DNA of 64,000 nt from an uncultured Clostridia bacterium (GCA_937896665.1 CALBNS010000009.1:13713-77712), one strand, 5' to 3'; counted from the first letter of the stretch, positions 54,142 through 62,653 are shown. Notes: generated by a model from the sequence alone, not told the origin. A program made the numbers and translations.

Positions 54142-54666
54142 TCAACTTTCCTTAAACTGACTTTCAAATGTGTCAAGCCATTCTAAAAGAGCTTGATAAA
54201 GAAGCCCCTGCTGCTCGAAAATAGTCTTACCAACAAGAGGAATATCGGCATAATTAACAGCATATTCCTCATTAGACTTTGCCGAAGCAGTAATGCTTTT
54301 TCGCAACTTCTTTACTAAATCCAATGCTTTTTCCTTATCCATTTTGTTGAGGTTAGTAATGACAACATTGAAATCAAATAGCAAAGATACTTCCTCGCTT
54401 GCATAAGTGTCCATTAACTGTTCAAAATAGGAACGTCCCTTATCTGTAATGGAATACACTGCTTTATCTGCAAACTTATCCCCTTTAACAATGTCGCTAT
54501 TAAGATAACCTTTTTCGTTAAGCTGAATGACTTTACGATAAATAGATGGCACACTTATTTTAGTCCACCGTGAAAAATGATGATAGTCTACATCCTTTTG
54601 AATGTCATATGCACTTTGCGGTTTTTCCAACACGATACCGAGTATTACTAAATCTATTGATGACAT
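54142..54666 (-). CDS. PadR-family transcriptional regulator
   Basis: A 174-residue PadR protein: SSIDLVILGIVLEKPQSAYD (helix 1), SVPSIYRKVIQLNEKGYLNS (recognition helix), YSITDKGRSYFEQLM (wing), then a C-terminal dimerisation helix pair. The start at 54666 follows GGAGGTGCTATT. It overlaps no neighbour and is directly preceded by a long palindrome over its own promoter, so it is probably autorepressed, with YjdF as co-regulated partner. Confidence 0.9.
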   Translation of the reverse strand: MSSIDLVILGIVLEKPQSAYDIQKDVDYHHFSRWTKISVPSIYRKVIQLNEKGYLNSDIVKGDKFADKAVYSITDKGRSYFEQLMDTYASEEVSLLFDFNVVITNLNKMDKEKALDLVKKLRKSITASAKSNEEYAVNYADIPLVGKTIFEQQGLLYQALLEWLDTFESQFKES

Positions 54667-54678
54667 AATAGCACCTCC

Positions 54679-54723
54679 ACTTTTGCTATCATCAATATTA
54701 CTATTATTGATAGCAAAAGTCAA
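54679..54723 (-). promoter_or_regulatory. Promoter inside a 42-base operator palindrome
   Basis: Outer arms ACTTTTGCTATC and GATAGCAAAAGT (54679-54690, 54709-54720), with inner arms ATCAATA and TATTGAT. The minus-strand -35 TTGACT (54723-54718) and -10 TAATAT (54700-54695), 17 bases apart, lie within it. PadR binding here would block its own promoter. Confidence 0.78.
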
Positions 54724-54739
54724 GCGTACACTACTTCAA

Positions 54740-55348
54740 TTATTTTTCACTACAGCGAGCTTCTTCAATTGCTTCATGTTCTCCATCTACAACCATGAAT
54801 TCATCTTGTTTTACAACATGAAACTCATTTCTTTTCCCCTGGTTCTTCTCTGTTTTTCTTCTTCCATAGGCTAATTTACCGCAGTAAACAGGGTTATCAA
54901 TTACACCTTTGACAAAGGATGCCGCAAAGCCATCAATAGTATTATTCTGGCGTTTCTTTTTCACATAGCCGCTTTCATTGAGAAACGCGGCAATTGCGGC
55001 TACTCCCATAGTTGTATTGATATATTTATCAAAGATGATTTTTATTACTTCCACTTCATCTTCCGCAATAAATAACGATCCATCCACTAGCTTATATCCA
55101 TATGGAGCAAAACCACCATTCCATTTTCCTTCTCTGGCCTTCTGCTTGCGACCTTCCATAGTCTGAACAAGAATATTATCTCTTTCAATTTCTGCAACCG
55201 CAGATAGGACTGAAATCATAAGTTTGCCCGCATCCTTAGATGAGTCAATACCATCTTCAACACAAATCAGATTGACTCCAAAATCCTGCATACACTCCTT
55301 TATCAAAATTGCAAAACCAATACTCTTAAAGTAGTCAAATTCGACCAC
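54740..55348 (-). pseudogene. Serine recombinase internal fragment
   Basis: It reads FAILIKECMQDFGVNLICVE then DAGKLMISVLSAVAEIERDN (end of the resolvase domain and alpha-E helix), and WNGGFAPYGYKLVDGSLFI plus DNPVYCGKLAYGRRKT of the recombinase domain. The catalytic Ser strand is missing at the 5' end and the zinc-ribbon/coiled coil is missing at the 3' end, so it cannot be active. Confidence 0.8.
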
Positions 55349-55349
55349 T

Positions 55350-55577
55350 TTAATCTGCTTTCTTCTCCTTATTCATCTGCTCCATCCTCACATAATATTC
55401 CAGCAGACGCAGAAAGTACTTAGGAACACGCTTCTTGCCATGCTCCCAGTCACTTACTGTCATATATGGAATTTCAAAGTACTCACAGAACTGATTCCTG
55501 TTCATGCCGGTACTTTCCCTAAGTTCTATTAAAATATCTTTTGCATCTCTATCATCATTCAAAATATAATCTGCCAT
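55350..55577 (-). CDS. Small Xre-type repressor
   Basis: A 75-residue helix-turn-helix protein: DAKDILIELRESTGMNRNQF then EYFEIPYMTVSDWEHGKKRV and FLRLLEYYVRMEQM. The start has AAGGAGTG upstream. Two inverted repeats surround its promoter, suggesting autorepression. It probably regulated the integrative element represented by the neighbouring fragments. Confidence 0.8.
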   Translation of the reverse strand: MADYILNDDRDAKDILIELRESTGMNRNQFCEYFEIPYMTVSDWEHGKKRVPKYFLRLLEYYVRMEQMNKEKKAD

Positions 55578-55590
55578 TTTTTCACTCCTT

Positions 55591-55631
55591 TCACGCTAAG
55601 CGTCAATATTATATTATCACGCAACACGTGA
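55591..55631 (-). promoter_or_regulatory. Promoter with two operator palindromes
   Basis: TCACGCTAAGCGTCA (55591-55605) and TCACG-N5-CGTGA (55617-55631). On the minus strand TTGAAT, 17 bases and TAATAT form a promoter whose spacer contains the second palindrome; the first lies just after the -10 box. Confidence 0.65.
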
Positions 55632-55700
55632 ATATTCAAGATTAAGTATATAATCTTGCTTGTCTCCGGACGCATTAAACCGCTCATATATCAGTACTAC

Positions 55701-55811
55701 TTACTGCACTGTTCCAAACTCTATACTGTCTCCATATTTCTCAATCATTCTTGCTAAAAAATCACAGCAGCGATTAAAATCTCCCTGCTGCTGTCTTGTC
55801 ATACTAATCAT
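55701..55811 (-). CDS. Possible 36-residue element protein
   Basis: It reads MISMTRQQQGDFNRCCDFLA then RMIEKYGDSIEFGTVQ and a stop. No ribosome site is obvious. The composition looks coding and it fits the tiny proteins near replication genes of Firmicutes elements, but I do not recognise a family. Confidence 0.35.
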   Translation of the reverse strand: MISMTRQQQGDFNRCCDFLARMIEKYGDSIEFGTVQ

Positions 55812-55906
55812 ATTTTTCTAATCAACATTTCAAAAAGTCTGCTCACCTTGCTCACACTGCTCCGTGCATATCAGGACGAGCACCATGAGCAGGTATTTCT
55901 CCCATA

Positions 55907-56371
55907 TCAGTCAAACGGTGTTTTTCCGATGACCGGACTGAACTCCGCTTTGCATACATTATGAAAGCCTCTGCAATTTCCAATACATTTTGCATCATAA
56001 ATAAGTCCATATCGTTTCTGATTCTCCTTAATATAATGCAAAAAGCCAGCAGAAGCCCTCGGTTTTTCGAGGTTATCTTCACACCAGCTCACATAAATAT
56101 TATAAAAATCCGTTGATGAAATTTTCTTGCCCGTCTCAAATTGTAGGTACCCTTCAGACTTCATAAACGCCAGGATATTATTTCCTTCTTCCTGAGCATC
56201 TACAAGATTCTGCTTGGCATCCACACTCTCGGTAAACACATAATTATATGAAACAAGTCTACGTAATCCTTCAAGTGCCCAAAGAAAAATTCCATCCCTT
56301 TCTTCCCTAAGTTTATCAATAAGATAAGGAGCATGTACTTCCTTTTCCTTTTTCACCATCGTCCACTCCAA
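55907..56371 (-). pseudogene. C-terminal part of a phage/plasmid primase-helicase (D5/P4 type)
   Basis: It reads DGIFLWALEGLRRLVSYNYV then EEGNNILAFMKSEGYLQFET and TDFYNIYVSWCEDNLEKPRA. This is the helical C-terminal domain of P4-type primases. The helicase core is absent, and the end (after YIKENQKRYGLIYD) appears frame-shifted. A 5' start at 56371 follows the small gene upstream by one base. Confidence 0.6.
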
Positions 56372-56617
56372 TCAATGACCATAATAATATGGAGAGCGAT
56401 GGAATGCACCCTGTTCCAGTTCATTCTTAGAAAGCTGCATTTCTGCATCTTCTCTTGATTCAAATATCCTGCTTCTTCTGAGCTGAATGGCACCGCTGGA
56501 TGGAAACCTCAGTACACAGAAATCTCCGCGATTCGCTGTCACTACCACTTCCGTGATAATTTGATTGCTTTCAATAATAAATACGTGTGAGCCAACTTCT
56601 AATCTCTTTTGCATCAT
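56372..56617 (-). CDS. Small element-borne protein of unknown function
   Basis: An 81-residue protein starting MMQKRLEVGSHVFIIESNQI and rich in beta strands (TEVVVTANRGDFCVLRFP), with a basic segment IQLRRSRIF and a polar C-terminus. The start at 56617 is chosen because AAGGAGGCGTAGG precedes it; the upstream extension to 56719 would be a TTG-started reading through non-coding sequence. No function assigned. Confidence 0.55.
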   Translation of the reverse strand: MMQKRLEVGSHVFIIESNQIITEVVVTANRGDFCVLRFPSSGAIQLRRSRIFESREDAEMQLSKNELEQGAFHRSPYYYGH

Positions 56618-56790
56618 CCTACGCCTCCTTGATAAGAGGCCAGCCAAAGGGAAAGCCAAACTGACCAAACACTGATTATTACTGTTTCTGTTTAACATTT
56701 TTCCTAAGTAGCAATGCAATAATTATATCGAACATTTGTTCTGTTGTCAATTAAAAGCCTGACGAAATTCAACTTTTCTTCCTCGTAGGA

Positions 56791-56828
56791 GACAGGTAGG
56801 CTGATTGTCCAATCATTCTCTACCTGTC
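56791..56828. other. Hairpin after the 46-residue protein gene
   Basis: Arms GACAGGTAG and CTACCTGTC with an inner GATTG/CAATC pair. No T-run is adjacent, so it may be a processing or protective 3' structure rather than a terminator. Confidence 0.5.
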
Positions 56829-56841
56829 TGTACTACAGGAA

Positions 56842-56982
56842 TCATTTCTTGCCACGTGGCTTTGCCTGTGATAAAGCACTACCCGCTACAGATTTTGAAT
56901 CTTTACCATAACGTCCATCACGAAGAATTTTACTCGCTGTGGATGAAACTCTTTTGGATGTCTGCTTACCGTTCTTTGCCAT
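56842..56982 (-). CDS. 46-residue basic protein next to the ABC-3C locus
   Basis: It starts ATG at 56982 and reads MAKNGKQTSKRVSSTASKIL then RDGRYGKDSKSVAGSALSQA and KPRGKK. It is Lys/Ser-rich and probably intrinsically disordered. Similar tiny proteins with the KxLRDGRxxKxSKSVAGSALSQ core are, as I recall, widespread in bacteria. GGTGGTG lies upstream. It is divergent from the ABC-3C-type gene. Confidence 0.65.
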   Translation of the reverse strand: MAKNGKQTSKRVSSTASKILRDGRYGKDSKSVAGSALSQAKPRGKK

Positions 56983-57080
56983 TTCAATCACCACCACCTT
57001 CTTCTACAGAAAATCTTTTATTTCGCCAAGAAACCTGATATAATACTCAATAAGTAATTACCATTATCGGTTTCCTTGTC

Positions 57081-57161
57081 TTTGGTACGCTTAAATCATA
57101 CCAAATCGACCTTTGGTAAAATCGGACCGGACGGACGCATTCGGACGATCACGGACGTAAA
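57081..57161 (+). repeat. Phased CGGACG repeats and TTTGGTA sites
   Basis: CGGACG occurs at 57132, 57142 and 57152 with an exact 10-base period, and CGGAC also at 57123 and 57128. TTTGGTA-N11-TACCAAA (57081-57105) and a third TTTGGTA (57112) lie just upstream. The block sits about 40-115 bases before the ABC-3C-type start and should be its operator region. Confidence 0.65.
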
Positions 57162-57197
57162 AACATAAAAGTATTTCATTGCAGGAGGTACAATAAT

Positions 57198-58139
57198 TTG
57201 AAATTTTCAGAATATGCTCTCGGATTAATGCCATTTTGCTCAGCTGGCAAAAATGAACCCGATTTTTTCACAGAATTAATAGGCAATTTCATTCAAGATG
57301 CTGCAATGGATGCTTGCAAAATATTAAAAAGAAAGGCAGATACTCGATATAGGTACATAAAGGGGTCGCGAACCATTCAACCTCGTGATGCCCACTATCT
57401 CTATGACCATCGTGACATAAATAAATTTACCCAATGGGTTGATGAGCAAATGGATTACTCTGATTCTTATCAGGCAGTTTCTGATTGGCTAATTGATAAT
57501 AATGTACAAGTCAACGGCTATGATGTTGCTGACGCATGTGCTAGTCTTTTGGAGACTATTATTCTCGAAACCATTAATGGTAAGGTTTCTTCCAATGAAT
57601 CCACAGTTTCATATGAATATGATTTTCGACTTGTAGATGAAATCGCACAAAAAATAAAGGCTTTGCCACGACCTGCTGAAATTCCTGTTCCAGATGTAGA
57701 AGCACATGAAGAACAACTTTATATCAACGAACTTTATCTTGCATATGGTGATGCTGAAGGAATAGATTCATTTGTGAAAGAATCACTGATTTCCTATCCT
57801 GAATACAATGATGATCTTACAGATAGACGAATCGATTTTTATGCTGCTGAATCCATTCGTCGAGGAGTCATGGAATTAGGGAATGGTGGTCTGGCAAACC
57901 AGTTTGATATTTTAAAAGATGAAACACACGATGGTGTCAAAGATACTGCCAGACGTTCTCACCCGAACGGATATGAACGAATGCTGTCCGTGATGTAACA
58001 AGCGGTCAACTTAACACCAAAAAATTATTTACTCAGTGAGTCTCCATATTGGATAAGCGGAAAAATAAAGAAAGGGGTCTGTCACCACCTTGTAAATGAT
58101 GGCAAACTAAAGTGGGTAAAGAAGAAAAATGGACAATAA
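57198..58139 (+). pseudogene. ABC-three-component C-terminal-domain protein with in-frame stop
   Basis: TTG start with AGGAGGTACAATAA upstream. It reads 266 codons (SEYALGLMPFCSAGKNEPDF; ESIRRGVMELGNGGLANQFD) to TAA after RMLSVM. The same frame continues 46 codons (VNLTPKNYLLSESPYWISGK then LVNDGKLKWVKKKNGQ) to 58139, the usual C-terminal wing of such proteins. One nonsense codon thus removes the end. Assignment rests on context with a middle-component-like and an SMC-like ATPase gene. Confidence 0.55.
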
Positions 58140-58300
58140 AAATGTGCTTGGTTCAGTATTTGAAGTATCTCTTCGTATCCTCTTAATGCTGAATGAAATA
58201 AAGAATATAGAATTAGACGAACTAAGAATAGGTGCCATAGATTTTATCGCAATATATGCTGCTGATTTTGGTCTTTTGGATGAAAACCTGCATGGATATG
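58129..58300 (+). pseudogene. ABC-3C middle component, N-terminal part
   Basis: ATG at 58129 overlaps the end of the preceding reading. It reads VFEVSLRILLMLNEIKNIEL then DELRIGAIDFIAIYAADFGL and LDENLHGYE, matching middle-component proteins that link the ATPase to the effector. Right after this segment the sequence switches to the ATPase frame, so the C-terminal two thirds are deleted. Confidence 0.6.
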
Positions 58301-59674
58301 AAACAGGCAGATATTGCCAGGGAAACTTCCGCCTTAAAAGCTCCCGGTGCCTTCGGCAAGACTTCTTCTCCTGCAGCTCTGTTGTATCTTCTGACAGGAC
58401 AAGATGCTGACAATATAAAGAAAAATGAGGATCCTGAAATAAGCAAAGCAAAAAAGAAAGCTCTGACAGATTATATTCGGGAAAAAGTTTTAAATATAGC
58501 AGAACGCCGTGAAGAATTAGAAAAAGCATTGGCTTCCCATGGACTATCTAACTATCAAGAAACGGTTGAACAAATCCATAAAGAAATTGATGCACTACAG
58601 AAAAAGTTGGATGAAGCTATATCAGAAAGCCAAACTCTCATGACACAAATTTATAAACAAAATGACCGTTTATCTGAATGCAATACTGTCATTCACAATT
58701 TTTCTGTCCTTCGTAAGCAATATCAATCTGATATACAGCGACTAGGATTTATTGTTGAGGGCAAAATAAATGCATCTCCTCGCAAATCCAAAAGACATTG
58801 CCCTCTATGTGATAGTGAAATCACAATAAAACCAGATCCGAAATATGTTGATGCAGCTGCGGCCGAATTACAAAAAATTAAAGAGCATCTGGCAGAGTTG
58901 CAAATCGCTCAAAATGACATTGATAAACAACGTCAAAAAATATTGACTGATATCAGTACCTTAGAAACTAAGAAGAGAGCTGTGGATTCGTTAATCACTG
59001 AACAACTCCAGCCACAATTATCTATATTTAAGGAACAACTTGATAGTAACATAACTTTCATGAGGCTATCCGACGAACTCGAAATAATTAAACAGAATGA
59101 AACACAGTATAAGAGCGAATTATTTGCAAAGGAGACCGAAGAAACACCAGCAAATCCTACTTATAAAATTGCAGAATATTACAGCTATGATCTCATAAAA
59201 GAATATGAGAAAAAACTGATTGAGATTCTTACTGCTTCTAATATCGGTGGTGCCACAACTGCCCGTTTAAACATGGAAACATTTGACCTTGAAATTGGTG
59301 GCCGTCCAAAAGCAGTTTCTATGGGTGGGGGATTTTGTGGTATTCTCAATACAATTACTGCACTTGCAATGTGCACATTTCTTCTTGAAAATGACTGTAA
59401 AGCTCCTGCATTTTTTGTAGCCGACTCAGCACTTGCACAACTTTCTGAAGCAGAACATGTTGCACAAAGAGATACTATAAAACAAAATTTTATTCAATAT
59501 CTTATCAATAATGCCCTCAAACAACAGGTCATTATAATTGAACAAAAAAAGCGTATGCCATTTATACCAGCAGAGGACAAGAAAAATGGTATACATATCA
59601 TTGAATTTTCCCGAAACAAAAACTTCGGACGATACGGATTCCTGAATGACGTTTACAATCCAGAAGACAACTAA
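58296..59674 (+). pseudogene. ABC-3C/DUF3732-type coiled-coil ATPase lacking its N-terminal Walker A part
   Basis: About 455 residues remain: a coiled coil (ERREELEKALASHGLSNYQE onward), a zinc-hook-like CPLC at the centre, a second coiled coil, then the C-terminal ATPase half with VSMGGGFCGILNTITALAMC (signature-like) and APAFFVADSALAQLSEAEH (Walker B). The N-terminal lobe with the P-loop is missing, fused away at the middle-component junction near 58,300. The frame is otherwise open, so a dead protein may still be made. Confidence 0.65.
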
Positions 59675-59709
59675 TCCGTATTATTTGTTACGAAATAAGG
59701 AGACCTACT

Positions 59710-59919
59710 ATGCACATCAGCTACGATAAACTATGGCATATATTACTTGATCGACACATGACCCGCGAATTTCTACGGAAAGAATGTGGTATCAGTTCCA
59801 ATACCATTGCTAAACTTGGAAAAGGACAAAATGTTACCACCGATGTACTTGTAAAAATATGCACTTACTTAAACTGTGAATTATCTGAAATAATGGAATT
59901 AGTTCCAGATGAGCAATAA
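59710..59919 (+). CDS. Small Xre-type regulator (HTH_26)
   Basis: A 69-residue protein: SYDKLWHILLDRHMTREFLR then KECGISSNTIAKLGKGQNVT and DVLVKICTYLNCELSEIMEL. The start follows ATAAGGAGACC. It is the intact relative of the relic at 29,881. It precedes the restriction-modification pair and may control it. Confidence 0.85.
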   Translation: MHISYDKLWHILLDRHMTREFLRKECGISSNTIAKLGKGQNVTTDVLVKICTYLNCELSEIMELVPDEQ

Positions 59920-59924
59920 AAAAG

Positions 59925-59956
59925 TGCGCTACCATCACTCGGTAGCGCATTTTTTT
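59925..59956. terminator. Bidirectional terminator between convergent genes
   Basis: Arms TGCGCTACC and GGTAGCGCA with a seven-base loop, flanked by A- and T-runs on both sides. It serves the HTH gene (plus) and the restriction endonuclease gene (minus), overlapping the latter's stop. Confidence 0.88.
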
Positions 59957-61010
59957 ATTGATTCCTTACTGTAAAATACAAAGTTTGATCAAATCTTCTT
60001 TCTGGACTTAATTTTTCAATATATCCATCCTCAATAATAGATTGGACAGCATCTTTAGGAAGTATCGGTCTTGCCGTACGTGGTGTTTCTACATAACTTC
60101 TCCATTTGTTACCTGGAACGGAAAATTCTTTATCCGTTTGATTACCAAAAGCCATCTGTCTATAGATATCAACAACTCTGATTTTTCCTGACTTACTTAA
60201 CTCCCATAAACACCTTGCCAGCCTAGCAGTAGCCCTCATAGGTCTGCTCATGGTATTAGATATTTCATACGAAGCATCCACAAAAAGACGTGAAAACGCA
60301 TAATCACTCCAAATAACAATATCAAATGCTTGTTCAGCCAGCAACGGAGACTTGCCTTGTGTCTTCCATAAAGTCTGCATCAATAATGGCTTTTGCCTTG
60401 TGTAATATCTTCTCTGAAACTCGTCAATACTATTGCTCAATGTCGGAATTTTGTGTGTCATCTCAAAATCATTATCCCATCCTTGTATGGATGAACATGC
60501 TTCTTCAAAAATTGCTCTCACTTCTCTTGCATCATCTTTAACTGCATCGAACATTCCTAACGCACAATAAGATGTGGTTGCAGAACGTACAACCATTTCA
60601 GAACCCCAGTTTTCTTCACTTTTTTTATATGTAGTGTTATCTGGCAAAACTGTTAATTTCACTTCCAAGGGTGAAAGATAATTTCCATCCAAATCCTTAA
60701 TCACTAAATCAATTCCATCTATCGCATCAAATGAATATTCCTGATATGGAGCGAATACACTTTCAAACGCATAATATAATTCCTCTGCCGATTTGTTACC
60801 ACAATTAAAAACTTCTCTTATCGGTATTTCAGATGCAACTACAGTCGGTTTGCCATCGATAATGTCTAAATGAATATATATGGCCGGAATATTATGCGCC
60901 ATCATATAATTTGCTGTTGCCGCTGGAAAACTAGAATTAAAGCAATTCTTACCCCAGTGGTCATCCTCTGAACGATTTGAGTGTTCTATTCCAAATAATC
61001 CACTTGGCAT
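59955..61010 (-). CDS. HindVP-type restriction endonuclease
   Basis: A 351-residue protein resembling the HindVP restriction family: SGLFGIEHSNRSEDDHWGKN at the start, a PD-(D/E)XK site IDLVIKDLDGNYLSPLEVKL near residue 105, and SATTSYCALGMFD near 150. R.HindVP cuts GRCGYC. The start at 61010 has AAGGAGAAATTAAT upstream. It is divergent from the matching C5 methyltransferase with 138 bases between, so both promoters and a shared operator lie in the gap. Confidence 0.8.
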   Translation of the reverse strand: MPSGLFGIEHSNRSEDDHWGKNCFNSSFPAATANYMMAHNIPAIYIHLDIIDGKPTVVASEIPIREVFNCGNKSAEELYYAFESVFAPYQEYSFDAIDGIDLVIKDLDGNYLSPLEVKLTVLPDNTTYKKSEENWGSEMVVRSATTSYCALGMFDAVKDDAREVRAIFEEACSSIQGWDNDFEMTHKIPTLSNSIDEFQRRYYTRQKPLLMQTLWKTQGKSPLLAEQAFDIVIWSDYAFSRLFVDASYEISNTMSRPMRATARLARCLWELSKSGKIRVVDIYRQMAFGNQTDKEFSVPGNKWRSYVETPRTARPILPKDAVQSIIEDGYIEKLSPERRFDQTLYFTVRNQ

Positions 61011-61031
61011 ATTAATTTCTCCTTTTTTGCA

Positions 61032-61076
61032 AACTGACGTCAAATACTTGACGTCAGTTCAGTATTTGTGTATAAT
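61032..61076 (+). promoter_or_regulatory. Methyltransferase promoter overlapped by a GACGTC palindrome
   Basis: The arms AACTGACGTCAA (61032-61043) and TTGACGTCAGTT (61048-61059) form a perfect palindrome with two GACGTC sites 14 bases apart. TTGACG (61048-61053), 17 bases and TATAAT (61071-61076) form the promoter for the methyltransferase. GACGTC fits GRCGYC, the site of the HindV family. Confidence 0.75.
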
Positions 61077-61148
61077 ATCCTCATTCTAAGATAAGATATA
61101 TTTTATTGGATTATACCACAATTATTTTTTAATGGAAAGGGGAAAACA

Positions 61149-62354
61149 ATGCTTAGTGCTGTTGATTTGTTTGCTGGATGTGGCGGATTATCATTGGGTT
61201 TTCAAAATGCGGGATTTGATATTAAAGCTGCCTTTGAATTTTGGGATGTTGCTGCTGATTGCTACGAAAAAAATTTTAAGCATCCTGTCCACAGAATAGA
61301 TTTATCTGATACAACTAGAGCTATTGAATTAATTAAAAAATATTCACCTGATATTATTATTGGAGGACCACCTTGCCAGGATTTCTCTTTTGCAGGGAAG
61401 CGAGTAGAAGCAGATCGTGCAAGTCTGACAAAATCTTTTGCTACGATTTTATGTTCCATTAAGCCGTCTTTTTTTGTAATGGAAAATGTTGATCGCGCAG
61501 CGAAAAGTAATGCCTATGCAGAAGCAAAAAAAATGTACATAAAAAATGGATATGGCCTTACTGAAATGATTTTAGATGCAAGCAAATGTGGTGTTCCTCA
61601 AAAGAGAAAACGTTTTTTTTGTATAGGTGTGTTAAATGGAAATGATAACGCAATATACGAACATTTACAACAAAAGATTAGCAAAAAGTCAACTACTCTT
61701 CGTGACTACTTTGGAGATGCCTTAGGCTTTGAATATTATTATAGACATCCTAGGAATTATAATCGTAGAGCTATCTTTTCTATTGATGAACCCGCACCAA
61801 CAATGCGTGGTGTCAACAGACCTGTACCTAAAGGATATCCTGGACATCCTAATGATGCTTGCGAACTCAGTGCATCTGTCCGTGCCTTAACTACTGCCGA
61901 AAGGGCTTTAATTCAAACTTTTCCAAATGATTTCATTTGGCTTGGAAACAAAACTGATACAGAGCAGATGATCGGAAATGCTGTTCCTGTGAAATTAGCA
62001 GAGTTTGTTGCTTCAGCATTACTTGAATATATCAAGACACAATCACCTTCTGAAATGCCCGCTGTTGATCGTGCTTGGAATATTGATGGATTTCAAACAT
62101 GGCTTATTTGTGAGAAATCTTATTCTGATAGAGCGGCGAGAGATGTTGTATCCAGATGTAAACGTAGTGAACGAATTCTCCATTGTACCAATCACCTAGA
62201 TGCTTATTATTTGTTTTTATTACAGCAAGAGGCAGAATATCAAGCACTTACTACTACTGTCAAATCACAAATTAAACGTGCAATCAATTTGCAATTAGAA
62301 TATGCTGCTTATCTTAATGCGCAGCATATTTCCACAAACTCATTAGCTATATAA
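61149..62354 (+). CDS. DNA cytosine-5 methyltransferase (partner of the HindVP-type endonuclease)
   Basis: A 401-residue C5 methyltransferase. Motif I is SAVDLFAGCGGLSLGF, motif IV DIIIGGPPCQDFSFAGK with the catalytic Cys near residue 78, motif VI FFVMENVDRAAKS, motif VIII CGVPQKRKRFFCIG, and motif X MIGNAVPVKLAEFV. The last 100 residues extend beyond the usual C-terminus. The start follows GGAAAGGGGAAAACA. It protects host DNA against the divergent endonuclease. Confidence 0.93.
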   Translation: MLSAVDLFAGCGGLSLGFQNAGFDIKAAFEFWDVAADCYEKNFKHPVHRIDLSDTTRAIELIKKYSPDIIIGGPPCQDFSFAGKRVEADRASLTKSFATILCSIKPSFFVMENVDRAAKSNAYAEAKKMYIKNGYGLTEMILDASKCGVPQKRKRFFCIGVLNGNDNAIYEHLQQKISKKSTTLRDYFGDALGFEYYYRHPRNYNRRAIFSIDEPAPTMRGVNRPVPKGYPGHPNDACELSASVRALTTAERALIQTFPNDFIWLGNKTDTEQMIGNAVPVKLAEFVASALLEYIKTQSPSEMPAVDRAWNIDGFQTWLICEKSYSDRAARDVVSRCKRSERILHCTNHLDAYYLFLLQQEAEYQALTTTVKSQIKRAINLQLEYAAYLNAQHISTNSLAI

Positions 62355-62360
62355 TATATT

Positions 62361-62392
62361 AAAAAAGCCAGATCATTTTGACTGGCTTTTTT
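62361..62392 (+). terminator. Terminator of the methyltransferase gene
   Basis: Arms AAAAAAGCCAG and CTGGCTTTTTT with a ten-base loop, directly after the stop codon. Confidence 0.9.
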
Positions 62393-62534
62393 AATATTCC
62401 ATATTTTTAATCATATACTTTAGATTTTTTTCTCCCACCCATCTGCCATCGATCATGTTTCTTAATACTCCGTACCGCCTGTGGTAGCGTTCCCGCCCTG
62501 CCATGCAGATGATACGGATGGGATGCTTTATGCT

Positions 62535-62566
62535 TATGGATTATGTGAAATTTCACATAATCCATA
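62535..62566. repeat. Perfect 32-base palindrome near the integrase
   Basis: Half-site TATGGATTATGTGAAA followed directly by its exact reverse complement TTTCACATAATCCATA. There is no loop and no T-run, so it is more likely a dimer-binding or recombination site than a terminator. Confidence 0.7.
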
Positions 62567-62649
62567 TTATGCGAACTCTATGGTTATGCGAACCTTTATC
62601 CCTGCAATCCTTAAAAAATAAAGAAAACTGGTAATAAAAGTTCGCATAA
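62567..62649. repeat. TTATGCGAAC repeats between palindrome and integrase
   Basis: TTATGCGAAC at 62567 and 62584 (17-base spacing) and its reverse complement GTTCGCATAA at 62640, just after the integrase stop. The arrangement resembles arm-type or core-type binding sites of a tyrosine integrase at an attachment site. Confidence 0.55.
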
Positions 62650-62653
62650 AATC

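Noticed and set aside
54667..54739. yjdF riboswitch before the PadR/YjdF pair
   Set aside because: The region is a palindrome over a promoter and is too short for the aptamer.
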